NCBI GenBank assembly: GCA_016342685.1
Contig: JAEINU010000004.1
Span: forward strand, 248,001 to 312,000
Length of the DNA: 64,000 nt
Direction: 5' to 3'
DNA from: Bacteroidales bacterium
GTDB lineage: Bacteria; Bacteroidota; Bacteroidia; Bacteroidales; UBA12077
A program made the position numbers and the translations under genes. The notes below the pieces were generated by a model. The model had not been told where the DNA came from, ran no database searches, and saw only the letters and a program-made list of their open reading frames with translations. Positions 55,306-64,000 of the stretch are shown one piece after another. The first letter of the stretch is position 1; every line of letters starts with the position of its first letter.

Positions 55306-57936
55306 ATGCAAAATATAAAATCAGTTATTATTGGATTGTTATTAGGGTTTACTTTTTTAATCGGACTGGCAATTACGGCAAGTCTTATATATGAAGAAGA
55401 AGTTAGTCAATATCTGGTCGAAGAGTTAAATGAATATCTACTTTCAGAAATTGAGGTTGGTGATATTAATCTTTCGGTTATTAAGAAATTCCCAAAAGCC
55501 TCACTTGAATTTAAAGACGTAATAGCATACACAAAATCAGGGTACCTAAAACAAATTAATAATTACAATACCGACACCTTATTTTATGCAAAGAGCCTGT
55601 CTATTCAAATAAATTTATTGGATTTACTTACTAAAGAGTATAATATAAAGAGTCTTCATTTCGATGGTGGAAAAATAAACTTATTTATAGATCGGTTTGG
55701 TGATCAGAATTATATTTTTTGGGATAAATCAAACAAAGAAGAATCATCGGATTTTAAGATGGATCTGAATCAGGTAAAAATTACCAATACTCAGTTACTT
55801 TATTACAACGAAGCAACAAATTTTGATTTGAGGGGAGTTGTAAAACGAATTGATTTCCAGGGAAATTTCTCGAATCAAAATTATTTAATGAAAATAAAAT
55901 CGGATTTTTTTACCCAAAAGCTTGAAGTAAATGGTGTTAACTACATAAATAATAAACGAATAAAAACAGATCTTAATTTAGATATAATTAATAAAAATAT
56001 TAATATCTCAAATGGGAAGTTGAACTTTAACAAGCTTAATTTAACTGTAAATGGAGATGTGTTGAGTGCAAAAGATCAGGGAGTTGACTTTGTTGTTTCA
56101 GGAAATAATTTAAACATAGAATCTTTCATCAATAACTTACCTCAAAACACAAGAAATGAGTTCTCCTCATTTAATTTTAAGAACGGTGAAGTAACATTTA
56201 ATCTTAAAGTATCTGGAGGTAATATTAAATATGAGAGTCCGCACATTGAAGCTTTTTTTGATGTAAAAAATGCGCAATTGGTTTATTTAGAAAAGGACAT
56301 CGATTTAACAAATTTAACTCTGGAAGGTGGCTTTTCTAATGGTTCAGGAAATAACAGGTTAACATCAAAAATTCAATTCAAAAATTTTGAGACAAATCTC
56401 GAAAGCAATTATTTCTTTGGAGAATTCGAATTAGAAAACTTAAAAGAGCCACGAATTCAATTCGATATTAGTTCAGAACTTTATTTGCATGAGATAAAGG
56501 ATATATTTAAACTCGACACCTTCGATATATTCAGTGGTTCTGTTATGTCTGAAGCTAAATACAAAGGAACTTACAAAGAACTAAAAGAACTATCTTTTCG
56601 GGATCTATTAACAAAGGATTATAATATAAATGTTCGTGTAACTGATGGTGAACTAAAAATTAAAGATAACCCTGTAATTATTTCCGATCTGAATGGTAGT
56701 GTCGAAATTAACAAAACACTTTATACCGATAGTGTTTATTTTAAAATCAGCGATAATGATTTCTTAATTAACGGACGTATTCTTGGTTTGTATGAGTTTT
56801 TCAATGAGCAAAAAGCATTTGATGTACAAGCAAATCTTACATCCGAGAAAATAGACCTAAATGAGCTTGCGCCACTTTTTAAAGTTGATAAAATGGAAGA
56901 TGAAAATTCTTCGTATAGATTTCCAGAAAAATTAAGTCTGCAACTAAAACTTGACATTAAGAACTTTGAAACGGGTAAATTCAATGCTACAAATATCCGT
57001 GGAAACCTTCAGTATAAACCTAAGATGTTTTCTATGCATGAAATCTCTTTTAACTCAATGGATGGAGAAGTTAAGGCTAGTGGGGCAATTATTCAAAAAT
57101 ACAACAACGATTTTTTAGTTCGAACACAAAGTAATTTAAGTAATATAAATATCAATAAACTATTTGGTTCGTTTAATAATTTCGATCAAAGTTTTATTAC
57201 AAATCAAAACCTAGAAGGCAATCTAACAGGTAATATTTATTTCCAATCAGAATGGAACGATAAAATAAGTGTTAATAAAAAATCGGTTAATACTGAGTGC
57301 GATATGGTAATAAGTGATGGTGAACTAAATAATTTTGAACCCATGTTGGGCTTGTCAAGATTTATAGATGTAGACGAACTTCGCAACATAAAATTCTCCG
57401 AATTTAAAAATACAATTACCATAAAAGATGGACAAGTTTATATTCCGCAAATGGATATTCAATCATCAGTCTTGAATGTTACTGCATCGGGTGTGCATGG
57501 ATTTGACAACAAGTATGAATATCATCTTAAATTATTAATGTCCGATCTGTTATCGGCAAAAATGAAAAGATCAAAAAAGAACAACCAATCGTTTGGCGAA
57601 ATCGAAGAAGACAGTAAGGGTCGCTTAAAGCTTTTCCTATTATTAGAGGGCGATAACGATGATTTTAATGTTAGATACGACAGAAAATTAGCCAGACAAA
57701 CAAGAAAAGAAAATGTAAATGAGGAAAAGTCTGATTTAAAAACAATTTTAAACGAAGAGTTTAATTGGCTCAAAAAAGATTCATCAGGAAAGTCGATTGA
57801 CACAAGCTTTCAAGATCAATTTAAAATAGAATTTGAAGAGGAGAAAAAGAAAGAAAGAGTGAGAAAGTCATCCGAGCCGGTACAAAATCAAAAGTTTGTA
57901 ATAGAGTGGGAAGAAGACTCTACTGATATTGACTAA
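55306..57936 (+). CDS. AsmA-like family protein
   Basis: 876 residues. One N-terminal TM anchor (ILLGFTFLIGLAITASLIY near 10-28) precedes a long periplasmic region of beta-rich repeats. The opening YLVEELNEYLLSEIEVGDIN and the repeated (L/I)xxGxIxL-type strands match the AsmA/TamB-related lipid-bridging superfamily. The C-terminal AsmA_2-like region includes LSRFIDVDELRNIKFSEFKN and VTASGVHGFDNKYEYHLKL. A Lys/Glu-rich tail of about 60 residues ends it. Such proteins are linked to phospholipid transport and outer-membrane biogenesis. Confidence 0.85.
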   Translation: MQNIKSVIIGLLLGFTFLIGLAITASLIYEEEVSQYLVEELNEYLLSEIEVGDINLSVIKKFPKASLEFKDVIAYTKSGYLKQINNYNTDTLFYAKSLSIQINLLDLLTKEYNIKSLHFDGGKINLFIDRFGDQNYIFWDKSNKEESSDFKMDLNQVKITNTQLLYYNEATNFDLRGVVKRIDFQGNFSNQNYLMKIKSDFFTQKLEVNGVNYINNKRIKTDLNLDIINKNINISNGKLNFNKLNLTVNGDVLSAKDQGVDFVVSGNNLNIESFINNLPQNTRNEFSSFNFKNGEVTFNLKVSGGNIKYESPHIEAFFDVKNAQLVYLEKDIDLTNLTLEGGFSNGSGNNRLTSKIQFKNFETNLESNYFFGEFELENLKEPRIQFDISSELYLHEIKDIFKLDTFDIFSGSVMSEAKYKGTYKELKELSFRDLLTKDYNINVRVTDGELKIKDNPVIISDLNGSVEINKTLYTDSVYFKISDNDFLINGRILGLYEFFNEQKAFDVQANLTSEKIDLNELAPLFKVDKMEDENSSYRFPEKLSLQLKLDIKNFETGKFNATNIRGNLQYKPKMFSMHEISFNSMDGEVKASGAIIQKYNNDFLVRTQSNLSNININKLFGSFNNFDQSFITNQNLEGNLTGNIYFQSEWNDKISVNKKSVNTECDMVISDGELNNFEPMLGLSRFIDVDELRNIKFSEFKNTITIKDGQVYIPQMDIQSSVLNVTASGVHGFDNKYEYHLKLLMSDLLSAKMKRSKKNNQSFGEIEEDSKGRLKLFLLLEGDNDDFNVRYDRKLARQTRKENVNEEKSDLKTILNEEFNWLKKDSSGKSIDTSFQDQFKIEFEEEKKKERVRKSSEPVQNQKFVIEWEEDSTDID

Positions 57937-58019
57937 CAATAAATATTTCGACCAAGAATTGACATATAAATCAGAATGATTATTATTTTTGTAAACACCA
58001 AACCTAAAACCCTTGCATT

Positions 58020-59171
58020 TTGAACATCTACTCTAAAAAGCAAAAATGGAAACTTTTTTTACTGTTTATAGCATTAATTATTGGAGTTTCATCGTTTGTA
58101 ATTACCAATAATCTGACTAAGAAATTATCGATCGAAGAGCGAAAAAAAGTGGAGATGTGGGCCTTAGGAATGAGACAGCTTTCGGCCTTAGATATTGAAG
58201 GAAAAGATTACACCTTTATTCTTGAGGTGATAAAAAACAACGAAACTGTTCCGGTAATTCTTACCAATAAAGAAGGCAAAATAATTTCGTCACGAAATTT
58301 AGATGTCGATAAAGAAAACGACCAAAAGTATTTAGCCAAACAATTGGCAAAAATGAAAAAGGACAACGATCCAATTGAAATTATTTTGCTCGATGGAAAT
58401 AAAAACTTTATTTATTACAAAGAATCAATTTTACTTACAAGACTCTTTTATTTTCCGATAATACAGTTAGGAGTAATTTTATTATTTCTATTGGTTTCTT
58501 ATGTTGCTTTTAGTTCTTCGCGAAAGGCAGAGCAAAATCAGGTTTGGGTTGGAATGTCGAAAGAAACTGCACATCAATTAGGAACTCCAACATCCTCTTT
58601 ATTAGCAAGTGTTGAATTGCTTAAATTGAAAAATGCAGAAGAGAAAATAGTTATAGAACTTGAAAAAGACGTACATAGGCTTGAAGTTATTACCGAACGT
58701 TTTTCAAAAATTGGATCAAAACCAAAGCTTACAAAACAAGATGTGGTTGGAGTATTAATAAATGCAGTAAAATATATTAAAGCAAGATCTTCTCAAAAAG
58801 TGAATTTTGAATTCAATTTCTCTGAGAACGATAAGGTTTTTGTTCCTTTTAATAGCTCATTGTTCGAATGGGTTATCGAGAATCTTTGTAAAAATTCAAT
58901 AGATTCTATGGAAGGACAAGGAAATATTACAATTAATATTGATGATAGAATACAATATCTTTTTATCGATATTATTGATGATGGAAAAGGAATTGCAAAG
59001 TCAAAATATAAAACAATATTTCAACCAGGTTATACTACAAAACAAAGAGGATGGGGACTAGGTTTGTCTTTGTCTAAGCGCATTGTAGAAATTTATCATG
59101 AGGGTAAAATTTTTGTAAATTACTCTGAAGTTGATAAAGGAACAAATATGAGAATAGTCTTGAAAAAATAG
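58020..59171 (+). CDS. Sensor histidine kinase with periplasmic-loop sensor
   Basis: 383 residues from a TTG start; the next ATG would remove TM1. TM1 is near 12-30 and TM2 near 143-165 with a short sensor loop between. The H-box is SKETAHQLGTPTSSLLAS (His185), then N-box NSIDSMEGQG, DDGKGIAKSK and GWGLGLSLSKRIVE. The HxLxTP motif places it in the HPK family with HQLGTP instead of HELRTP. No regulator gene is adjacent, so it is an orphan kinase. Confidence 0.9.
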   Translation: MNIYSKKQKWKLFLLFIALIIGVSSFVITNNLTKKLSIEERKKVEMWALGMRQLSALDIEGKDYTFILEVIKNNETVPVILTNKEGKIISSRNLDVDKENDQKYLAKQLAKMKKDNDPIEIILLDGNKNFIYYKESILLTRLFYFPIIQLGVILLFLLVSYVAFSSSRKAEQNQVWVGMSKETAHQLGTPTSSLLASVELLKLKNAEEKIVIELEKDVHRLEVITERFSKIGSKPKLTKQDVVGVLINAVKYIKARSSQKVNFEFNFSENDKVFVPFNSSLFEWVIENLCKNSIDSMEGQGNITINIDDRIQYLFIDIIDDGKGIAKSKYKTIFQPGYTTKQRGWGLGLSLSKRIVEIYHEGKIFVNYSEVDKGTNMRIVLKK

Positions 59172-59265
59172 TATTTTCAACTTAAATCAGAGTAATTATT
59201 TTATGCTCTTTAAGCAATCTAAAGTATTGGTATATTTTTTCTTTTTTTATTCGAATATTAATTTA

Positions 59266-59273
59266 TACTTTTG
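59266..59273 (+). promoter_or_regulatory. Bacteroidota -7 element (TACTTTTG) ahead of the DUF177-rpmF-plsX-fabH operon
   Basis: Exact TAnnTTTG match, 22 bases before the GTG start. The -33 position is T-rich without a clear TTG. Confidence 0.45.
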
Positions 59274-59295
59274 CACGATGTAAAAATTGGGATAG

Positions 59296-59838
59296 GTGGG
59301 AAGTTTAAGTAAATATCGAATTGTTTATCAGGGATTAAGTCAAGGAGTTCATGAGTTTGATATTGATGTAGATAACTCGTTCTTTGAAAATTTGGAATAT
59401 TCAGATATCAAGAAAGGAAACTTGAAAGTAAATATTGTTTTACATAAAAAGTCGAGCTTTCTTGAATTAGATTTTCAGATAAATGGAAATGTAGAATTAC
59501 TTTGCGATCGTTGTCTTGACGAGTACAATCAAGTTATTGATTATGAGGGAAAATTATTTGTAAAATTTTCCGAATCCGCAGGAGATCTGGCAGAAAATAT
59601 AATTTGCCTATTGCCGTCGGAGCATGAATTAGATGTTTCACATTATATTTACGAAAGTATAAGTTTGAGTATCCCATTAAAAAGAGTACATCCTGATGAT
59701 GAAAATGGAGAAACCACGTGTAATCCAGAAATGTTAAAGAATTTAGACAATTACAAAATAGAAGAACCAACCGAAGATGAAAATATTGATCCAAGGTGGA
59801 ATGATTTAAAAAATTTAATGGCAAAAAATAATAACTAG
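59296..59838 (+). CDS. DUF177 (YceD-like) protein
   Basis: 180 residues from a GTG start. DUF177 members sit directly before rpmF across bacteria and are linked to 23S rRNA or ribosome maturation. Seen here: [20 protein letters not shown], the C-x2-C pair in [11 protein letters not shown], and the acidic C-terminal half with [14 protein letters not shown]. The start of a four-gene operon, five bases before rpmF. Confidence 0.9.
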   Translation: MGSLSKYRIVYQGLSQGVHEFDIDVDNSFFENLEYSDIKKGNLKVNIVLHKKSSFLELDFQINGNVELLCDRCLDEYNQVIDYEGKLFVKFSESAGDLAENIICLLPSEHELDVSHYIYESISLSIPLKRVHPDDENGETTCNPEMLKNLDNYKIEEPTEDENIDPRWNDLKNLMAKNNN

Positions 59839-59843
59839 AAAAA

Positions 59844-60029
59844 ATGGCACATCCAAAGAGAAAGATATCGAAACAGAGAAGAGACAAGAGAAGAACACAT
59901 TACAAAGCTACAGAACCAACTGTTGCTTCATGTTCAAACTGCGGTGCTACACATGAGTATCACAGAGTTTGTCCAGAGTGTGGTTACTATAAAGGACAGT
60001 TAGCTGTTGAAAAAGAAGTAAACGCATAG
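59844..60029 (+). CDS. rpmF: 50S ribosomal protein L32
   Basis: 61 residues. Basic N-terminus ([20 protein letters not shown]) and a zinc ribbon, [18 protein letters not shown], with the four Cys retained. Standard neighbour of plsX and fabH. Confidence 0.97.
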   Translation: MAHPKRKISKQRRDKRRTHYKATEPTVASCSNCGATHEYHRVCPECGYYKGQLAVEKEVNA

Positions 60030-60052
60030 TTTAAAAAATAATTCAAACTCGA

Positions 60053-60994
60053 ATGAGAATTGGAATAGATATTATGGGCGGAGATTTTGCTCCTGAAGCT
60101 ACGGTTTTAGGAGCAATTTTAGCTCAAAAAGAAATGTCGTCCGATGATCGTATCGTACTTTTTGGTGATCAGGAAAAAATTAAAGAAATTCTTGATCGCG
60201 AAAAAGTTAGTATAAGTAACTTCGATATTGTTCACGCATCTCAAGTAATTGATATGCATGATCATCCTACAAAAGTATTTACTAAAAAACCAGATTCGAG
60301 CATTGCTAAAGGATTTAAGTATTTAGCAAGTGGAGAAATTGAAGGTTTTGCAAGTGCTGGAAATACTGGTGCGATGATGGTTGGTGCAATGTATACTGTT
60401 CGTTCAATACCTGGTATTATTCGTCCGGTTATTACAGGCCCAATCCCAAAGCCAGATGGTTCACATTCAATACTTTTGGATGTTGGATTAAACCCAGACA
60501 CAAAGCCGGATGTACTATATCAGTACGCAATTTTAGGATCAATATATGCAGAAAATGTATATAATATCAAAAATCCTAAAGTTGGATTAATGAATATTGG
60601 CTCCGAAGAAGAGAAGGGTAATTTAGTTACAAAATCGGCTCACGAATTAATGAAAGATTCGAGCGATTTTAACTTTATTGGAAATATTGAAGCGAACGAG
60701 ATCTTTACGGAAGGCAAAGCGGATGTTATCGTATGTGATGGATTTGTTGGGAATGTTATTTTAAAAGAAGCAGAAGCATTTTATACTTTATATAAGCAAA
60801 GGAAACTTCAGGATGAATTTTTCGATAAATTTAATTTCGAAAATTACGGAGGGACACCGGTACTTGGTGTAAATAAAAATGTTGTTATCGGCCATGGTAT
60901 TTCTAACGATGTGGCTATAAAAAATATGATTCTCCACACCAAAAGTGTGGTTGATGCAAATCTTTCTGAAAAAATTAAGGAGGCATTTAAATGA
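60053..60994 (+). CDS. plsX: Phosphate acyltransferase PlsX
   Basis: 313 residues. It converts acyl-ACP to acyl-phosphate, the first step of phosphatidate synthesis in the PlsX/PlsY route. [32 protein letters not shown] and [15 protein letters not shown] are the family signatures. It overlaps fabH by four bases (ATGA). Confidence 0.96.
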   Translation: MRIGIDIMGGDFAPEATVLGAILAQKEMSSDDRIVLFGDQEKIKEILDREKVSISNFDIVHASQVIDMHDHPTKVFTKKPDSSIAKGFKYLASGEIEGFASAGNTGAMMVGAMYTVRSIPGIIRPVITGPIPKPDGSHSILLDVGLNPDTKPDVLYQYAILGSIYAENVYNIKNPKVGLMNIGSEEEKGNLVTKSAHELMKDSSDFNFIGNIEANEIFTEGKADVIVCDGFVGNVILKEAEAFYTLYKQRKLQDEFFDKFNFENYGGTPVLGVNKNVVIGHGISNDVAIKNMILHTKSVVDANLSEKIKEAFK

Positions 60995-62001
60995 CAAAAT
61001 TGAGAGCAACGATTACCGGTGTTGGAGCATATGTTCCAGACTATATCCTTACAAATGAAGAGTTGAGTAAAATGGTAGATACTTCGGATGAGTGGATCAT
61101 GACGAGGATAGGTATCAAAGAAAGGCATATAATTAAAGAAGAAGGTGAAGGTTCTTCTTTTGTAGGAACAAAAGCTGTTCAGCAGTTGCTTGAAAAGACC
61201 AACACTTCTCCGGAAGAGATTGATTTGTTAATTTGTGCAACGGTAACACCAGATCATCAATTTCCTGCTACAGCTAATATTATTAGCGATAAGGTTGGAA
61301 TTAAGAACGCACACAGTTTTGATATAAATGCTGGTTGTTCCGGTTTCTTATATGCACTGAATGCTGCATCAAAATTTGTTGAAGGTGGTGCTTATAAGAA
61401 AGTTGTAGTAGTTGGAGCAGAGAAAATGTCTTCAATAGTAGATTATCAAGATCGTGCTACTTGCCCGATTTTTGGTGATGGATCAGGAGCTGTTTTGTTA
61501 GAACCAACAACTGAAGATATAGGTATTGTTGATTCTAAGTTGCAGTCGGATGGAGCTGGTAGGGTTCACTTGCATCAGAAGGCAGGAGGCTCTGTTGCAC
61601 CATCGTCACATGAAACGATTGATGCCCGTCAGCATTTTATATATCAAGAAGGTCAACCTGTTTTTAAATGGGCTGTTTCTAAAATGGCTGATGTTTCTGT
61701 TGAAATGATGGAAAGAAACGGTATTACTCCAGAGAAATTAGCTTGGTTAGTACCACATCAGGCAAATATGAGAATTATTGAAGCTGTAGCTAAGCGAATG
61801 GGTATTAAAAAAGAACAAGTAATGATTAATATCCAAAAATTCGGTAACACTACTGCGGCAACATTACCATTGTGTTTGTGGGAATGGGAAGATCAACTTA
61901 AAAAAGGAGATAACATTATTCTTGCAACATTTGGTGCTGGATTCACATGGGGATCTATGTACGTGAAATGGGGTTACGATGGTAAGAATGTTAAGAAATA
62001 A
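60991..62001 (+). CDS. fabH: Beta-ketoacyl-ACP synthase III
   Basis: 336 residues. It starts fatty-acid synthesis by condensing an acyl-CoA primer with malonyl-ACP. The catalytic triad is intact: Cys116 in [11 protein letters not shown], His in [10 protein letters not shown] and Asn in [11 protein letters not shown]. The C-terminus carries [13 protein letters not shown]. Last gene of the operon; a strong terminator follows. Confidence 0.97.
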   Translation: MTKLRATITGVGAYVPDYILTNEELSKMVDTSDEWIMTRIGIKERHIIKEEGEGSSFVGTKAVQQLLEKTNTSPEEIDLLICATVTPDHQFPATANIISDKVGIKNAHSFDINAGCSGFLYALNAASKFVEGGAYKKVVVVGAEKMSSIVDYQDRATCPIFGDGSGAVLLEPTTEDIGIVDSKLQSDGAGRVHLHQKAGGSVAPSSHETIDARQHFIYQEGQPVFKWAVSKMADVSVEMMERNGITPEKLAWLVPHQANMRIIEAVAKRMGIKKEQVMINIQKFGNTTAATLPLCLWEWEDQLKKGDNIILATFGAGFTWGSMYVKWGYDGKNVKK

Positions 62002-62021
62002 ATAAACTCAAAATATATTCT

Positions 62022-62056
62022 AAAGCCCGAAGCAATTTGCTTCGGGCTTTTTGTTT
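62022..62056 (+). terminator. Intrinsic terminator of the fabH operon
   Basis: AAAGCCCGAAGCAA and TTGCTTCGGGCTTT form a 14-bp stem with a very short loop, then TTGTTTTT. It separates fabH from the convergent histidine kinase gene. Confidence 0.85.
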
Positions 62057-63412
62057 TTAATTTGTAAACTCCAAACAAAATTCAGTAGAAATATTCGGAC
62101 TTGATGAAACCGATATAGTTCCATTGTGCATTTGCATTATTTGCTTTGATAAGCTTAAGCCAATTCCCGAGCCAGTTTCATTCGTTGTATAAAATGGAAT
62201 AAAAATATCTTCAAGAATATCAGGTTGAATACCTTTTCCATTATCGACAATACTTAATTGAATTTTACCGTCTTTTTCAATTGCTTTTAGCGCTATTTTA
62301 CCATTTTCTATACCCTTAAGTGCAATTAGGCTATTCTTTATTAAATTGATAAGAACCTGTGTTATTTGATCTTTATCAGCCATCAAACATAAATCATTGG
62401 GATTGATTTCGATTTTTAGTTCAACTTTAACAGCAGTAAGTTCTTCTAGAAATAGTTCTTTAATTTGGGCAAAGAACACACATAAATTGATGCTTGTTTT
62501 TTGTGGCTTTGGCAAAGAGCTTAGCTTTCTATAGTTACTAACAAAATTGAGTAAGCCAAGTCCGCGCTCTTCAATTATACTGAGTCCTTCTAGCGCTCTA
62601 TTAATTGTTGTGGGGTGAATGTTTTCAGGATTAATAACAGACTCGCCGTCGGAGAAATATTTCTTAATTGTTTTTGTTAATGATGTAATGGGTGTGATGG
62701 AATTCATTATTTCATGATTCAATATTCGAATAAGTTTATTCCAAGATTCAATCTCATTTATATAGAGATGCTTGTCGATATCATGAAAAGAAATTAATTT
62801 AATTTGAGTGTTGCGTAAATTTAGCAATCCACAATTTATCGAGAGTTTTTGGTTTGTAGATTTGCTTCTGATTTCAATAATTTCCGATTGTCCGGGCTGA
62901 ATGTGCCTTAGAAATTCTGCGAATGATTTATTTAAAAATGTTAGATCGGTAATATTAAACAAGGTATTTACTCCGAGAATTCTCTTAGCTTCGGGATTAA
63001 CAAATTGGATTTTTCCATTTTCATCGAACGAAAACAAACCAATATTTATATGGTTTACAAGGTGATTTAGATAATTAGTTTGCACCTCTTTCTCAATTCT
63101 AATGTCTTGAATGATTTGGTTGGTTTCGTTAAATTGCTTTCTAAGTCGAGAAAAACTGTTCTTTCTTTCGGCATCTTTTAATCTAGATCCCGATTCTTTA
63201 TTTTTAATAAGATCAAAATACTCAATAATATCAAGATTCAACCTTCTGATATATCGAATCAAAAAGAACACTTGCAAAACTAAAAGCACCGCAAGATTTA
63301 TAATTGTGAATACATAATTTTTGGCTATATATTCTGATATTAGAAAAAAGCAGTTTGCCGTTATTAGTAATACCCTAAGGATAATGTTTATTGAGAATTT
63401 GTTATAGCCCAT
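62057..63412 (-). CDS. Sensor histidine kinase with PAS domain, partner of the sigma-54 regulator
   Basis: 451 residues. Two TM helices near 5-22 and 32-50 precede a short linker, a PAS domain (about 105-215, FDENGKIQFVNPEAKRILGV), the H-box LNHEIMNSITPITSLTK, then SLIALKGIENGK, DNGKGIQPDI and GSGIGLSLSKQIM. NtrY-like architecture. It overlaps the upstream response regulator gene by 11 bases, so the two form an operon and a cognate pair. Confidence 0.92.
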   Translation of the reverse strand: MGYNKFSINIILRVLLITANCFFLISEYIAKNYVFTIINLAVLLVLQVFFLIRYIRRLNLDIIEYFDLIKNKESGSRLKDAERKNSFSRLRKQFNETNQIIQDIRIEKEVQTNYLNHLVNHINIGLFSFDENGKIQFVNPEAKRILGVNTLFNITDLTFLNKSFAEFLRHIQPGQSEIIEIRSKSTNQKLSINCGLLNLRNTQIKLISFHDIDKHLYINEIESWNKLIRILNHEIMNSITPITSLTKTIKKYFSDGESVINPENIHPTTINRALEGLSIIEERGLGLLNFVSNYRKLSSLPKPQKTSINLCVFFAQIKELFLEELTAVKVELKIEINPNDLCLMADKDQITQVLINLIKNSLIALKGIENGKIALKAIEKDGKIQLSIVDNGKGIQPDILEDIFIPFYTTNETGSGIGLSLSKQIMQMHNGTISVSSSPNISTEFCLEFTN

Positions 63413-64000
63413 ACTTTTTCATTTTATTGTACATGGTTTGGCGAGCTATACCGAGCTCCTTTGCTGCAAATGTTAGTATCCCATTGTTGTTATTAAGGGC
63501 ATTGATTATTGCTTTCTTTTCGATATCGTTAAGTTTTTGAGGTTCTTTTGTGCTTGAGAACGTTTCTTTAGGCTTAAGCATTAAATCAGCAGGTGTAATC
63601 GCCTCATTGTCACACATTATAACAGCTTTTTCAACAGTGTGTTGTAATTCTCGAACATTTCCTGGCCAATTATAATTTAGAAATTGTGCATAGGTATTCT
63701 TGTCAAATTTCAGATTTGGTTTTTCGTACTTTTTCGAAAAAAAGTGCAAGAAATGTTCTGCAAATTTGATTACATCGTCACCTCTATCTCGTAAAGGTGG
63801 AAGTTCAACTATGATTGTATTTATTCGATAATATAAATCTTCGCGGAAAAGATTCTCCTCAATCATAGTTTCAATTGATTTGTTTGTTGCACTTATTATT
63901 CTAACATCAATTTCTGCTGGTTTATTTGAACCTAATGGAATAACTTCTTTGTTTTGAATTGAAGTAAGTAATTTCGATTGAAGAGGAAGTGGAATATTTC
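63402..64000 (-). CDS. Sigma-54-dependent response regulator, C-terminal part
   Basis: The open frame runs to the window end; the visible part begins NIPLPLQSKLLTSIQ. It shows the AAA+ end of a sigma-54 activator: EVIPLGSNKP, DVRIISATNKS and LFREDLYYRINTIIVELPPLRDRG, then NWPGNVRELQHTVEKAV. A FIS-type HTH (IEKKAIINALNNNNGILTFA, then KELGIARQTMYNKM) ends it. The receiver domain and Walker A lie beyond the window. NtrC-like; an upstream ATG at 63866 would only give a truncated piece and is not the start. Confidence 0.93.
   Translation of the reverse strand, partial: NIPLPLQSKLLTSIQNKEVIPLGSNKPAEIDVRIISATNKSIETMIEENLFREDLYYRINTIIVELPPLRDRGDDVIKFAEHFLHFFSKKYEKPNLKFDKNTYAQFLNYNWPGNVRELQHTVEKAVIMCDNEAITPADLMLKPKETFSSTKEPQKLNDIEKKAIINALNNNNGILTFAAKELGIARQTMYNKMKKYGL

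Noticed and set aside
63402-63866. 154-residue frame as a complete small regulator
   Set aside because: The frame continues upstream to the window end with clear sigma-54 activator sequence; the Met at 63866 is internal.

Overview
The window is AT-rich DNA from a member of the Bacteroidota. The evidence is many Bacteroidota-type families (carboxypeptidase-regulatory/DUF5686 outer-membrane protein, SpoIIE phosphatases fused to TPRs, GIN-domain protein, ECF sigma with a two-repeat anti-sigma), lipoprotein signals rich in Asp/Glu after the Cys, almost no Shine-Dalgarno sequences, and promoters of the TTTG-N19-TAnnTTTG kind. An atpD-atpC pair split from the other ATP synthase genes fits the same phylum. 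The style resembles marine Marinilabiliales/Marinifilaceae, but that finer placement is a guess. No phage, transposase or CRISPR array is visible.

Region 1-5.5 kb is a small defence island on the minus strand, reading away from a tRNA-Arg(CCT) gene. In transcription order it holds a structured non-coding stretch, a retron-like reverse transcriptase whose C-terminal extension carries an Rx4H HEPN ribonuclease motif, a type I restriction subunit (hsdR), and the start of a specificity subunit (hsdS) that runs off the window. The tRNA 3' end faces the island, as expected for a tRNA-targeted integration. The RT-HEPN fusion with its upstream non-coding DNA is the best candidate here for a little-described system.

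Region 5.7-13.4 kb: outer-membrane DUF5686 protein, CvpA, the decayed 3' end of a Cys/Met-metabolism PLP enzyme, tyrS, and a short run of envelope genes (two-TM protein, Wzz-like, O-antigen-ligase-like). Region 13.4-24 kb: outer-membrane barrels, a pair of fibronectin-like lipoproteins, a membrane-anchored reductive-dehalogenase-like Fe-S protein, a TPR-PP2C phosphatase, a Na/Pi cotransporter with PhoU domain and a polyprenyl diphosphate synthase.

Region 24-31.5 kb: atpDC, an alpha/beta hydrolase, a GT9 glycosyltransferase and an MFS permease on the plus strand. On the minus strand are a secreted protein made of four divergent repeats and a frameshifted NifX/NifB-family gene. Region 31.6-38.3 kb is a minus-strand locus: TetR regulator (with an embedded EF-hand loop), LolA-like protein, two FtsX-type permeases, an ABC ATPase, an S23-type four-helix-bundle protein and an outer-membrane protein. 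It looks like a trans-envelope export system under its own repressor, with two 14-nt operator-like repeats upstream.

Region 38.5-52 kb: a TPR-PAS-histidine kinase-receiver hybrid, an e(P4)-type acid phosphatase, an ECF sigma/anti-sigma/barrel operon, a second TPR-PP2C phosphatase, dipeptidase E, and an ABC permease, ATPase and GIN-domain set. Region 52-64 kb: small unknown proteins, a U32 peptidase-family protein, an AsmA-like protein, a histidine kinase, the DUF177-rpmF-plsX-fabH lipid/ribosome operon, and a histidine kinase/sigma-54 response regulator pair cut by the window end.
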